Below are positions 10,956 to 19,744 of a stretch of 64,000 nt of DNA, in pieces. The stretch covers positions 22,541,193 to 22,605,192 of the forward strand of contig OX453279.1 in the NCBI GenBank assembly GCA_949710005.1, in the 5' to 3' direction. Made by a program: the position numbers and the translations under genes. The stretch comes from Ricordea florida (taxonomy: Eukaryota; Cnidaria; Anthozoa; Corallimorpharia; Ricordeidae). Each line of letters starts with the position of its first letter. Positions within the stretch are counted from its first letter, which is position 1. Below the pieces are notes generated by a model that saw nothing but the letters and a program-made list of their open reading frames with translations, did not search any database and was not told where the DNA came from.

Positions 10956-11019
10956 GTTGCCCTATGAGAAAGCAAACGGCGCCTGGTAGTTGCCATGCGA
11001 GCTAACCGTCGGCAGCAGT

Positions 11020-11600
11020 AATGGAGTGCCCCCGATAACTATGGTAGAAAAAATGATTGCCCGCCATGTTCAAATGGACCCCATCGTTTGAAAGGAGGGG
11101 AGTAGAGTGGGTTGTTATTTTGGGGTGGAACCAATATGTGGTTTAAGGGGCCCGTTTAATTAAGGAGGGTCAGTAAAGCACGATTGAGTTGTTGCGCCCT
11201 AGCGTTGTATTCTGGACATGTAGGTAGAAGTTTGATCCTTGGTAATATTTGCCCTAAGATTATATGGGTGACATTATAGCGGAAATGAAGAGTGTGAATC
11301 AAATGAGTTATGTTAGTAGCTATGGCATGCACTGATATCAGTAGTAGAGTCGCAAAGGTCGTTAGATCCTATCTCTAAAACAATTATGTCAGGTTTGAAA
11401 GAAGCTACGACGGCTAGGTCACGGCGTCGTAATGTATCCACTGTGCGCCCCCCAATACCACGGAAACGCATAGATGTCGATGACGGTAATGCAAAATCTT
11501 TCTCTACACAAGGAAAAGTTGATCTCTTTATGAAATCTTCCAGTCGCCAGATAAACGAGTGCCCAAGGAACAAGAGACGCTGAGCAGGATTTTGTGACAT
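11020..11600 (-). pseudogene. SGNH/GDSL-type hydrolase frame downstream of a chromovirus integrase
   Basis: The minus-strand start at 11,600 gives LFLGHSFIWRLEDF, where GHS holds the presumed nucleophile serine (block I). It is followed by GGRTVDTLRRRD (block II region) and DIIVLEIGSNDLCD with the GSND block III. After a frameshift near 11,320 another frame gives HTLHFRYNVTHIILGQILPR. After a further shift, DGVHLNMAGNHFF supplies the DxxH catalytic pair (Asp codon 11,083-11,085, His codon 11,074-11,076). All four SGNH blocks are therefore present in order, in a frame broken at least twice. The family acts on ester bonds; a role in a retroelement is unknown. It starts 45 bp after the chromodomain stop, so it is probably the next reading frame of the same element. 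Confidence 0.7.
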
Positions 11601-11644
11601 GTTTAGCCTTAAGTATTATTCCTAGACAAAACAGAGGAAAATTG

Positions 11645-12718
11645 TCATTTGCTAGTATTTGCGTTGAAATCGTTAATGAGTCTGGGGCCTAAAAGGTTAG
11701 TAATGGGTTCCCAAGTCGCTTCTGAGAGTGCCACTGGGTAGTCTGACCATTTAACTAAATACTCAGTTTTTCCGTTTCGTGTACGGCTTTTTAAGACCTT
11801 CTCGGCCTTGAAAACGTCCTCGCTATCAATAGGTGTTTTTGAGAAAGCGTCCTGCCTATATATGTTCTCTGGTGTCGTGTCGGCTGAGTGAGTTGGGGTA
11901 TCGGCAGCGCTGTTCTCAGGGGTGTGTGCATGGTCAGTTCTAGGCGCAAAACTGTCTGATGGGAAGTCAACGTCAGAAAAATGCAGATCATCAATTACTT
12001 CTACAGGTGGCTCTATTGGTCTATCATTTGGATCAATATATGGCTTCATGCGGCTAGCGTGCACGATGGTGCTAACTGGTCTATTACTACAAGTACGTAG
12101 ACGATAGTGTACAGGGCTAACTTTGTCCACTGCCCTGTACGGGCCATGATAGTTATGCAATAGTTTCTTTGATAGCCCTTTTTTTCCTTTGGGAACGAAA
12201 ACCCATACCTTCGATCCCTCTACAAAGTCTGGCTGTTATGCTTGCCGATCGTAACATTCTTTCATCTTTTGTTGAGCGTGTGCGTTGTTGTCACGCGCCA
12301 TGTTCTGTGCTAACTCGATGTTTTTAACTATCCGACGCCGATGTTCGGCGATAGAACTAGCTGGATCCCCTGGGGGCAATAAACTAACATCCATGGGCAA
12401 TCTAGCTTCCCTACCATAAAGCAAATAAAACGGGCTCTCCCCTGTTGATTCTGAGGGTGAAGTTCTAAAGGCAAATAATGCAGCCGGCACGAAGGCATCC
12501 CAATCTTTTTGGTTTTTGCTTACAAACATAGATAATGTTTGGCATAGAGTGGAGTTCAGGCGCTCGACAAGGCCGTCCGTTTGGGGATGATAAGAGGTTG
12601 TATTCAAGTTTCTTAATGCTCTAAAGTTTGCATACCTCAGCAACTGACAAGAGGAGAAAGTTTGTCTCACGATCAGAGAGCAAGGTTCTAGGCGCCCCGT
12701 GTCTAGGAATGATTTCAT
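11645..12718 (-). pseudogene. Integrase C-terminal half with chromodomain
   Basis: One frame from 12,718 to 11,645 with an internal stop at 12,236-12,238. It contains the integrase [16 protein letters not shown] block, which holds the catalytic glutamate, and the [12 protein letters not shown] segment of Gypsy integrases. After the stop comes the GPY/F-type module (HNYHGPYRAVDKVSPVHYRL). A C-terminal chromodomain ends it (EKVLKSRTRNGKTEYLVKW, then ATWEPITNLLGP), with the aromatic positions that in chromoviruses bind methylated histone tails to steer integration. It overlaps the upstream frame at 12,621-12,718 but is shifted by one base, so one frameshift separates the second catalytic Asp from the Glu. 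Confidence 0.85.
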
Positions 12719-14440
12719 TTACCAGACGTTTTGCTATGGTTTCTGCATCGATAGATGGCACTGGAAAACGTTCTGGCCATTGAGTAAGATATTCGGTAAA
12801 CACAACAAGATATCTATTTCCGGACCACGTGACTGGAAGAGGGCCCAGGTAATCCACAGCTATTCTGTCACAGGTCCCGTCCACTGGTATAGGGAGAACT
12901 AGGGCACGAAGATTGTTCCTAGGCCTTTTCCGCGTAGCACAATCAACGCATGAGCGTACCCAACGTTCAGCGTCCCTGTACATACCCCGCCAGTAGAAGC
13001 GATCCTGGAGTTTCTCGTATGTCGTAAAAGTACTTAGGTGACCCCCCATTAGATCATCATGGGCATGAACCAACACCTCATATCGCAAAGGGGGAGATAC
13101 ATCTAATTGAGCGTGGTTGACCTTATGTCCCTTTGTAATGTGTTTGTCTAGGTGGTACAGTATCCCATTATCATCGAGAAAGTACACATCTTCTGCCAAT
13201 AAAACACGCCTGGCGCGAGTGTTATCTGCTGGTAAAAGCTCACTTTCTAGGTAATCAATAATTTCGCCAATCTCGTGGTCTTCCCGTTGAAAAGCATGGA
13301 TCTGGTCTGTTTGTAACCATGCACACGATAAAGCATTGAGACTACAGGTGCCATAAGGGCGACGAGAGAGTGCGTCCGCATTGCCATTGGAAATTCCTGG
13401 CCTATGAATGATTTTAAAATCAAACTGCTGAATAAGTAATAACCAGCGTGCAATACGGCCCGTGGGGTCTTGCACTGACATAAGCCATTTGAGAGCGCTA
13501 TGATCTGTATGTACATAGAATTTTCGTCCATATAAATATGATTGAAAACGTTTTATGCCATCAATAATTGCACTGTAGTTGCGCTCTGCCGCATTGAAAT
13601 CTTTACCTGCATAAGCTACTACTGTTTCCCTTTTATCTATGTTTTGACCTAGCGTTATTCCGATGCCCGTTTGGCTAGCATCAGCATTCAGATGAAAAGG
13701 CTGAGTAAAATCTGGATAAGAAAGAATTGGTGCAGATATCAGAGCATGTTTGAGCGTTTCAAAAGCTTCCTGACAGTCATCCGTCCATTCGAATTTAACA
13801 TGTTTACTCGTTAGTTTATTCAGAGGTGAAGCTATTTGTGCAAACCCTTTCACAAAACGCCTATAGTAGTTACATAAACCATGAAAGGCTTTGACACCAG
13901 TTGTATTGGTCGGAATTGGAAAGTCTTTCACTGCTTTAATCTTTTGAGGGTTAGGACTTAACCCCTCTGCTGACACAACATGGCCTAGATATTCTACTCT
14001 AGACTGGACAAAGTAACATTTGCTTGATTTTAAACGCATGTTAGCTTCTTGGAGGCGTTTGAATACCTTTTCCAAGTGTAGCAAATGATCGTCAAACGTT
14101 CGTGAAAAGATGATGAGGTCATCAATATATACAAGACAAATGTCCCATTCTAGTCCCCTTAGAGCATGCGTCATAAGCCTCTGAAATGTTGCCGGACTGT
14201 TGCAGAGACCAAACGGTAAAACGTTTAACTCGTATAGACCGTTGTGTGTAATAAACGCAGTCTTTTCCTTTGAATTTTCGATCTTAAATCTAGAGTACTG
14301 AACCATCTGGCCCCACCCAGGGCGTCTGGTGCTTCCGCTATCCGTGGAAGGGGATGGCTATCCTTCTTGGTAATAGTGTTTAATCTTCTGTAATTAACAC
14401 AAAAGAGCATGAACCCATCAGATTTCTTAACCAAAACCAC
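12621..14440 (-). pseudogene. Gypsy reverse transcriptase, RNase H and integrase N-terminal half
   Basis: The RT starts in the 14,440 frame (MVLVKKSDG, then YRRLNTITKKDSHPLPRI and FSTLDLRS) and continues after a frameshift in the 14,306 frame with KEKTAFITHNGLYELNVLPF. The catalytic block VYIDDLIIFSRTF lies near 14,100-14,140. RNase H follows (LNADASQTGIG, then HTDHSALKWL). Next is the integrase zinc domain (HDDLMGGHLSTFTTYEKL, then CVDCATRKR) and the first two catalytic Asp regions (VDYLGPLPVTW and LLSDRETNF). The RT has lost a few residues after TLDLRS where YWQ is usual, and Glu replaces the usual Gly after SDR. Decayed copy. Confidence 0.9.
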
Positions 14441-15014
14441 CGGGGCCGCCGATAATAAAGCTTGATGTAGCGTGGATAGAACAAATAGTGGGTTCCCTGT
14501 GGTTTTCCATAAGCGGAATGTCGAAAGTGTCCTGTGGTTCTACAGCCTGGTGTAGTTCTAACACATGGTCTTTTAAATCTATCTTAGCCTTGTAAGCTTC
14601 AAGAAAATCCCGTCCTAGGATGACGTCATATGCTAAACGTTCTATAATCAAAACTTTGTATGGATAAACCTTATCATTAATTGAGAAAGGCAATTCAATT
14701 TGTCGTAACACCGGTGTACTCTGACCATTAACTGCTGATATTGAAGTAATCTGTATATGCGTTGGTGGATGTTTAGTCCTTTGGGAAATTTGCCGCCAAA
14801 TATCTGCACGAATTACACTTATATCTGCCCCAGTATCTATCAAATAGGTAACTGGTTTACCATTGATGTGTCCCTCAAGTGATATGTTGCGTGGCGGGTG
14901 TGTTAAAGGAGTAGAGGCAAGAACCAGAAAAGAAATAAAGTGCTTATTTGGCTCAAGTGTCACGGACGTGTCAGCGGTAGATAGTGCAGGCTCATGCGGG
15001 ACTGTACTGTCCAC
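14427..15014 (-). pseudogene. Gypsy aspartic protease region
   Basis: The minus-strand frame gives a retropepsin-like domain: PVTYLIDTGADISVIRADIW carries the catalytic DTGA, and AYDVILGRDFLEAY matches the usual ILGRDFL segment near the end. It begins in the Gag-PR linker (VPHEPALSTADTSVTLE). It ends four residues into a glycine-rich linker (GGPGGFG) that overlaps the RT start in another frame. The protease itself looks intact although its surroundings are broken. Confidence 0.85.
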
Positions 15015-15019
15015 CTCAC

Positions 15020-15215
15020 CTCCGGGGTGTAAGGCCTTCCCATACGTTACATGCCCTACATTCGGGCAATAATTGCATATGGGTCGCCCATCGAAAGAGC
15101 GGCGATTGCGATAGTCCTGCCCTTTCCTGGTTCTTAGCCCTGCGGAGCCCTGCGTAGTTCTTGTCGGATAATTTGTGCTATATCATCCCTATCCAAAGGC
15201 CTAGGTTGGGAGTAA
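15020..15215 (-). pseudogene. Gag C-terminal tail with degraded zinc knuckle
   Basis: In one minus-strand frame, about 15,130-15,030 reads YRNRRSFDGRPICNYCPNVG followed by HV. This is a CCHC-type knuckle (CxxCxxxxH) whose last cysteine position is lost. It connects directly to the protease frame. Upstream, QPRPLDRDDIAQIIRQELRR continues the repetitive Gag linker seen at 19,745-20,142, showing that the 15,219-19,741 element interrupts Gag. Confidence 0.7.
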
Positions 15216-15518
15216 TTAGGGACGGGCCATTAGAAAAGTGATGGGGGAGGGGGGGGGGGTGGGGAAAAAAACAAAAAAAAAATTCATGCAAGGGAAAATG
15301 CCAAGAAAAAAAATTCATGCAAAGAAGAAGGTAAAAAAAAAATTCATGCAGAAGGAAGGTCCAATTGTGACTTTTTCACACGTAGTAAAAAAATATTCGT
15401 GCAGAGGGGCATATGAAACTCTTGCCATACAGCGTTGAACATTTGATACTCAGGAATCATACACGACGTAGATTACAGTCCGCATGCGCAGTTTCAACAT
15501 TCCGTTGAAAACTTAAAA

Positions 15519-16223
15519 ATGGCGGACCAAACGAAGCGTGAGAGGCGACCGCTAAAACGGCTTATCGACGATTATCAGGCAGTGTCGTTTAAAAAGAGAA
15601 AACCAAAACCTGCCAAAGACAATCAATTGTACGAAGTCGAAGTTGTAGAGGTGGATAAAAGCAAGAACCGAGTGAAAATCCATTACAAAGGTTTCGGTGT
15701 GGAGACGGATGAATGGCGGGACTTGAATGAAAATGCATTTCCTTTAGTAAGACTCGAGAAAGCACCTATCCCCGAGTGTAGTTCTCTTGTAGATAGAATG
15801 AACAGCTTTCATAGTCAAGTCTACAGGGAAGTAAAGCGCAAACTATGGTCTGGGCGTCGTGAAGATCCAGATGTAAGAATTGAAGTAAATGTCGATTTTG
15901 ATGTATTCAGTTCAGGGCTTGCTAAGACCGGAAAGAGGACTCAAGTAAGAGGGAGGGAGGTGTACTCAGTGGCTCATAATCATGATTTAGATGATATACT
16001 TGGATTGAAATGGAATGAGAGAATCTTTAATGAGAATGGTGATTTCGCTTATGTGGTAAATGGAACAGTTAAATATTGGATGACTAAAAAAAGAGAGATT
16101 TTAGAGTTTAAGTACATTGGAGGAAGGCTTGTAAGATCTGAGATTGAAGACTCGCACATGTTGGTGTTTACATTTGTTCGGGGAGATGGCAACAGAACAC
16201 AGTATCACAGTCAGTGTTTTTAA
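15519..16223 (+). CDS. Chromo-barrel/Tudor-knot-like protein, partner gene of the RAG1-like transposon
   Basis: An intact 234-residue frame starting AAAATGGCGG. Residues about 5-35 are basic (KRERRPLKRLIDDYQ, KKRKPKP) and could be a nuclear signal. Residues about 41-75 (YEVEVVEVDKSKNRVKIHYK, then GFGVETDEWRDL) fit a chromo-barrel/MBT-type fold, the YKGF...DEW signature of histone-tail readers. The remaining 150 residues (YSVAHNHDLDDILGLKWNER region) are not recognised. It converges with the transposase gene, with 336 bp between the two stop codons. By analogy with RAG2, whose PHD finger reads histones, it may be a targeting or regulatory partner; that is inference. The frame is open and undamaged, suggesting recent activity. 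Confidence 0.7.
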   Translation: MADQTKRERRPLKRLIDDYQAVSFKKRKPKPAKDNQLYEVEVVEVDKSKNRVKIHYKGFGVETDEWRDLNENAFPLVRLEKAPIPECSSLVDRMNSFHSQVYREVKRKLWSGRREDPDVRIEVNVDFDVFSSGLAKTGKRTQVRGREVYSVAHNHDLDDILGLKWNERIFNENGDFAYVVNGTVKYWMTKKREILEFKYIGGRLVRSEIEDSHMLVFTFVRGDGNRTQYHSQCF

Positions 16224-16559
16224 TTTGCATGAGACAAAATTTCTGATATTTAGATATTTAATTAATTGATCAATATAACAATCAGCTACACTGTATGGCT
16301 ACTGCTTGAGTATCCACTTTTGGACTTTGAAATAGAGCATATTTCAACAATATATCTATTGGACTCAGTTTTTATCAAACACTAATACACCGACTGTTGT
16401 ATGCAACAAGCCCCAAACTCTTAATGTCAGTTACATACACTGAAACACCAAGAAACAGTAAAATCATTGTTTTCTGATCATGACTTACAAACATTTTTTG
16501 TCTGGTAAAAAATTACTGATCTTGCTGAAATTTGCTCTATCTTGACCACCACAATTTTG
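16224..16559. other. Intergenic space between convergent genes
   Basis: 336 bp of AT-rich DNA between the two stop codons. No AATAAA signal stands out on either strand and no repeat is seen. Confidence 0.4.
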
Positions 16560-18833
16560 TTAGACACCTAGAGTTAATTTGCATTTGGGTGTCCATTTTC
16601 CATTACTGTTTACCAAGTGGGAACAGCAGGAAGGGTGGTCACAATTCATACAGCTGTTGGTACATGTCTTAATTGTGTGACCAACATTATAGCAGTTAGA
16701 GCATGTATAGCTACTCTTTGTCCTAACATAGCCACCTGCCTCAAGATATTGAAGTCTGTTTTTCTTAAGGAAAAGTTGTTTGATTGCATTAGCTCCTCTG
16801 TGGTTGGTGGATCGAAAATAGTCTTTGGATGCTCTGTCATTAAATTTTTCCATTCCTTGCTGTGTGTAATAGGCAATGTTTCTATATAATTTGAGAAACT
16901 CAGGAACATGAGCATTAAGGGCATGCATATATGGGGTGACATCCTTGGCTTGATATATGGCTAGGAAATTGTTAAACCAGCCCTGAACCTTGCTTTTAAA
17001 CTGCATAATTTCAGCATCAGAGGGAAAATCAAGTTTTAAGTCACCAATAATGTCCATGAAATCAGCCCAAAGGTCTTGAATGTTGTTACTGTTAATGTGA
17101 TTAGGAAGAAGAGATGAAATTTCAATGTTCTGAAATACTTTGAGTTTCTCTGGGCCCGTTAGATCTCTATATTCTAGTTTTTTGGATTCCTTACCAATAT
17201 GCCATTGAAAAGAAATGCCCATATTTTGAATAAATTTTTCATAGCCTGCCATATATTTATACTTATCTCTAGAAAATCCATCATTAAATGTCCCTTTCTT
17301 CTCAATGCTGTCCTGTCTTCTCAACTCCCTGATTAAAAGTTCAATTGAATTGTCTGAAATCCTTAGGAAAAGATGTAAAGTGTCAATAATAACATGATCA
17401 AGTGGAATGAATGAAAACAGAGGATCTTTTTTGCAATTATATTGTTTTGATTTGGCACATTTACTTATTTGTTCTAGTGTTCCTGCTCCCAAATTTATAT
17501 CAGTTAGAGACCATTGTTTTTCAGTGTCCCATCTTTGCAATCTTGGGCACTTGCACCAGATGCAGGCATAATCTTGATTTGCAGCCCCAAGGCCACAAAC
17601 ACAAGCTAAGAATTTCCAGTCCCCTCCCAGAAAGTACTCTATGTTATAAGTGTGGTTACTCACAGTGATTTTGTTTAGTAATGTCATTTCAGACCTGAGA
17701 TCAGCAAGACTCTGCAGTAGATTTTCATAAGTTTCATCTGCTTTGATTATAGCTAAAATGTAATTCCCTCTTTCACCCATTGCCACTTCTTTTTCATTAA
17801 GAATAGTAAATGTAAAATTCACTATTTTTAACCTTTTTCCTATGTTGGTCCCATCCCCACTTAATTTCACCTTAACTGTGTCTTCCTTCAAGTCCATTCT
17901 TTCTATTTGCCTTCTAAGACTTTCTTTAAATGATACTTGTACACCATCTGCTGCACCTGGAGTGGGGCTTAAATTCCACAAAGAATTCATTTCATTCATT
18001 TGCTTTGTCATTTTTGACAAGTTTGGGACATTTTTTGCCATTAGGGAGATCTCCCGCCAGGCCTCATTAGATACGTTAAACTTGTCTTTGATGTACAGCC
18101 ACATGTTAAGGTCATCTAACTCCTGGTCAGTCATCTCATGTTCTTCACTTTGTATGAAAGGAAGTTCTCCTTCCTCGACAAGACTGAAGGTCTCTGACTT
18201 ACCAGTATCCTCATTATGCACTTCAACTTTTGTGGCGACGTAACTATACAGACCAAGAAATGATAGGGATGTGTGACACTGTTCCTTCAATTGTTTCTTT
18301 ACACGAGACTGATGCTGTCTAGTGTATTGGCGAAATGATTTTTTCCTTGTCGGGCCTCTGGACATTTTCTGGGAATTCATTTGAACCACTTTTCTGGCCA
18401 ATCGCTTAAACCGTTTTTTGTAATATTCTTCCCTTTTTCCGGCCTTTTCCAACGCACTTTGAAGCTTCTCTTCGAGACGTATTCGTTTAACTGACTCCGC
18501 TGTCACGGCATCCTCAAGCTCCCTTTTCTCCCCTTGCAGTGCTTCGCATTGACTCTTCAATTTAATGACGTCCACTTCATTGTAAAAGACTTTAAATCTA
18601 TACTTCGGCCCCGTTTTCCACTTATTCACAAGCCTCTTTAAGGTGCTGCCTCCTAATTTGCTTGCCTTTTTGAACGCAGTTTGCATGGTTGATATTTTCT
18701 TTTTAAAAACATTGACGATCCTGCTGTTAGTCACGACATCGCCAGCACCCGATTCTTTTAAAATCCTTTTCACGATAGCTGCTATGACAGAATCGGCTCC
18801 TTCCCTCTCATAGCTTTCTTTCTCCTTAGACAA
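16560..18833 (-). CDS. RAG1-like DDE transposase
   Basis: An intact 757-residue frame. Residues about 1-75 are basic. About 88-160 is a charged coiled-coil-like region, followed by a KR-rich stretch. The core begins near residue 250. Seen in the sequence: D327 in LSGDGTNIG, D405 in FLGGDWKFL, C424/C427 in ACIWCKC, H637/H642 in YMHALNAHVPE, E662 in QQGMEKFN, and a C-terminal CX2CX3GHX4C motif (CSNCYNVGHTIKTC). Known for mouse RAG1: catalytic D600, D708, E962 and zinc ligands C727, C730, H937, H942. The spacings D708-C727 (19), H937-H942 (5) and H942-E962 (20) are reproduced exactly here. The CCGHC-type tail recalls the zinc motif reported in invertebrate RAG1-like proteins. I infer a Transib/RAG-superfamily cut-and-paste transposase. 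No RING finger precedes the core. Confidence 0.85.
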   Translation of the reverse strand: MSKEKESYEREGADSVIAAIVKRILKESGAGDVVTNSRIVNVFKKKISTMQTAFKKASKLGGSTLKRLVNKWKTGPKYRFKVFYNEVDVIKLKSQCEALQGEKRELEDAVTAESVKRIRLEEKLQSALEKAGKREEYYKKRFKRLARKVVQMNSQKMSRGPTRKKSFRQYTRQHQSRVKKQLKEQCHTSLSFLGLYSYVATKVEVHNEDTGKSETFSLVEEGELPFIQSEEHEMTDQELDDLNMWLYIKDKFNVSNEAWREISLMAKNVPNLSKMTKQMNEMNSLWNLSPTPGAADGVQVSFKESLRRQIERMDLKEDTVKVKLSGDGTNIGKRLKIVNFTFTILNEKEVAMGERGNYILAIIKADETYENLLQSLADLRSEMTLLNKITVSNHTYNIEYFLGGDWKFLACVCGLGAANQDYACIWCKCPRLQRWDTEKQWSLTDINLGAGTLEQISKCAKSKQYNCKKDPLFSFIPLDHVIIDTLHLFLRISDNSIELLIRELRRQDSIEKKGTFNDGFSRDKYKYMAGYEKFIQNMGISFQWHIGKESKKLEYRDLTGPEKLKVFQNIEISSLLPNHINSNNIQDLWADFMDIIGDLKLDFPSDAEIMQFKSKVQGWFNNFLAIYQAKDVTPYMHALNAHVPEFLKLYRNIAYYTQQGMEKFNDRASKDYFRSTNHRGANAIKQLFLKKNRLQYLEAGGYVRTKSSYTCSNCYNVGHTIKTCTNSCMNCDHPSCCSHLVNSNGKWTPKCKLTLGV

Positions 18834-19085
18834 GCTGTAAATTAGAAAGCTGCGAAAAAAAAGAAAAGGAATGCTATAACTAGAGGCACCGAATTAAAGG
18901 TTTATTTGGCCAGACAGCCGGCATATTTTATTTTAATGGGTCAAAACGCGTGGTCTACAATCGATCATTACCGAGTTTCAAGGTTTATACACATACAACT
19001 TCGCTTTCCTCCGTGCCATAGAGTATCACCCTATACATCATTGCACTACTACAGTAGAACCAAAAAACTTTTATCAAAAACTTAC

Positions 19086-19228
19086 TTGTTTATTTCATAT
19101 GTGAACGACGGTAGAGAATCGGCAGAAGACGACTGTTCCGAACCATCCAAGGGCCCAGTAGCTCTACAGCTATGAATGGAACACAGCGCCACCAGTATAA
19201 ACACGAACCAGTGAGACTTGAAGGCCAT
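19086..19228 (-). CDS. Signal-peptide exon inside the RAG1-like transposon
   Basis: On the minus strand ATG 19,228 (context CTATGGCC) opens MAFKSHWFVFILVALCSIHS, a classic signal peptide: short polar start, hydrophobic core, then C-R-A-T-G as a likely cleavage region. About 20 serine-rich residues follow, and the frame meets a consensus splice donor (CAA|GTAAGT, intron beginning 19,085). It lies between the transposase start and the right end of the element. No downstream exon is identified, so the product is unknown. It may be the first exon of a captured host gene or a chance frame. An upstream in-frame ATG at 19,522 exists but lacks a signal-like start. Confidence 0.4.
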
Positions 19229-19744
19229 AGAGCCGTGGCTTAATCGTAATGAATATTTATGAAACACACACGAAAATGCGCTAAATTGTGTACTCTTTTC
19301 GAATCTCGCGGTAACTAGTTGATCCCAGAATGCATTAGGTTGTTCTAGGCCCATTTTCCTCACCGGGTCCCTCAGGACGGTGTCTAGAGTCTTGCAGAAG
19401 CAAGTGACCTCCGTGGACATAACTGCCAAAAGGCGTGGATTTTTTTTAACTTTTGAGACCGAAGTTTCCAGCTTAACATGCAGTAAACATGTACGTTTCA
19501 GAAAGCGTAGGTAACAAACCATAAATCTTTATACGAAAATGACCCCAAACGAAAAACTATGAAAATCACCAATATTTTGGGTGAGCTTACTAGTGTGTGT
19601 GGTCATTAGAAATATGATAAGCCTTTTGTTAACAAAGAGTTTCACATGCACTTGAAAAAAAAATTCCTGCACAAGCAGTGAGCGAAAGAAAATTCCCCAC
19701 CCCCCCCCCCCCCTCCCATCACTTTTCTAATGGTCCGTCCCTTA

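Larger units (their letters stand above)
15410..19648. mobile_element. RAG1-like transposon core block
   Basis: At the exact points where similarity to the MITE stops there is a short inverted repeat: CATATGAAACTCTT at 15,410 and CATGTGAAACTCTT read from the complement at 19,648 (13 of 14 match). Inside lie a chromo-barrel-type gene (plus), the RAG1-like transposase (minus) and a signal-peptide exon (minus). No clean target duplication is seen at these inner ends: the left flank ends GAGGGG, the right begins CACTTG, and the MITE reads GAGGGGTTCACCTG. The inner boundary is therefore plausible but unproven. Confidence 0.6.
15219..19741 (+). mobile_element. GGGACGG element carrying the RAG1-like genes (composite or autonomous parent)
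   Basis: The outer ends are the GGGACGG terminal repeats of the MITE family (15,219 onward; complement ending 19,741), flanked by TTA at 15,216-15,218 and 19,742-19,744. It sits in the Gypsy Gag. The left 190 bp and right about 100 bp match the short MITEs at 4493 and 5375. Between them lies the RAG1-like gene block. Either a second transposon (15,410-19,648) landed inside a MITE, or this is the full-length parent from which the MITEs arose by internal deletion. Confidence 0.8.

Noticed and set aside
11791..12107. Open frames antisense or out of frame to the chromodomain
   Set aside because: Shadow frames of the Gypsy integrase C-terminus.
15519..16223. Reading the chromo-type gene as the Gypsy chromodomain
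   Set aside because: It is on the opposite strand, has a YKGF...DEW chromo-barrel pattern rather than the YLVKW...TWEP chromodomain, and lies inside a separate inserted element.
16617..18243. Plus-strand frames under the RAG1-like gene
   Set aside because: Shadows of a long intact minus-strand frame; no motifs.
16560..18833. Assigning the 757-residue protein to PIF/Harbinger because of the TTA flanks
   Set aside because: It lacks the DDE_Tnp_4 text seen in the 49,314-50,909 protein, and its catalytic and zinc spacing matches RAG1 instead.
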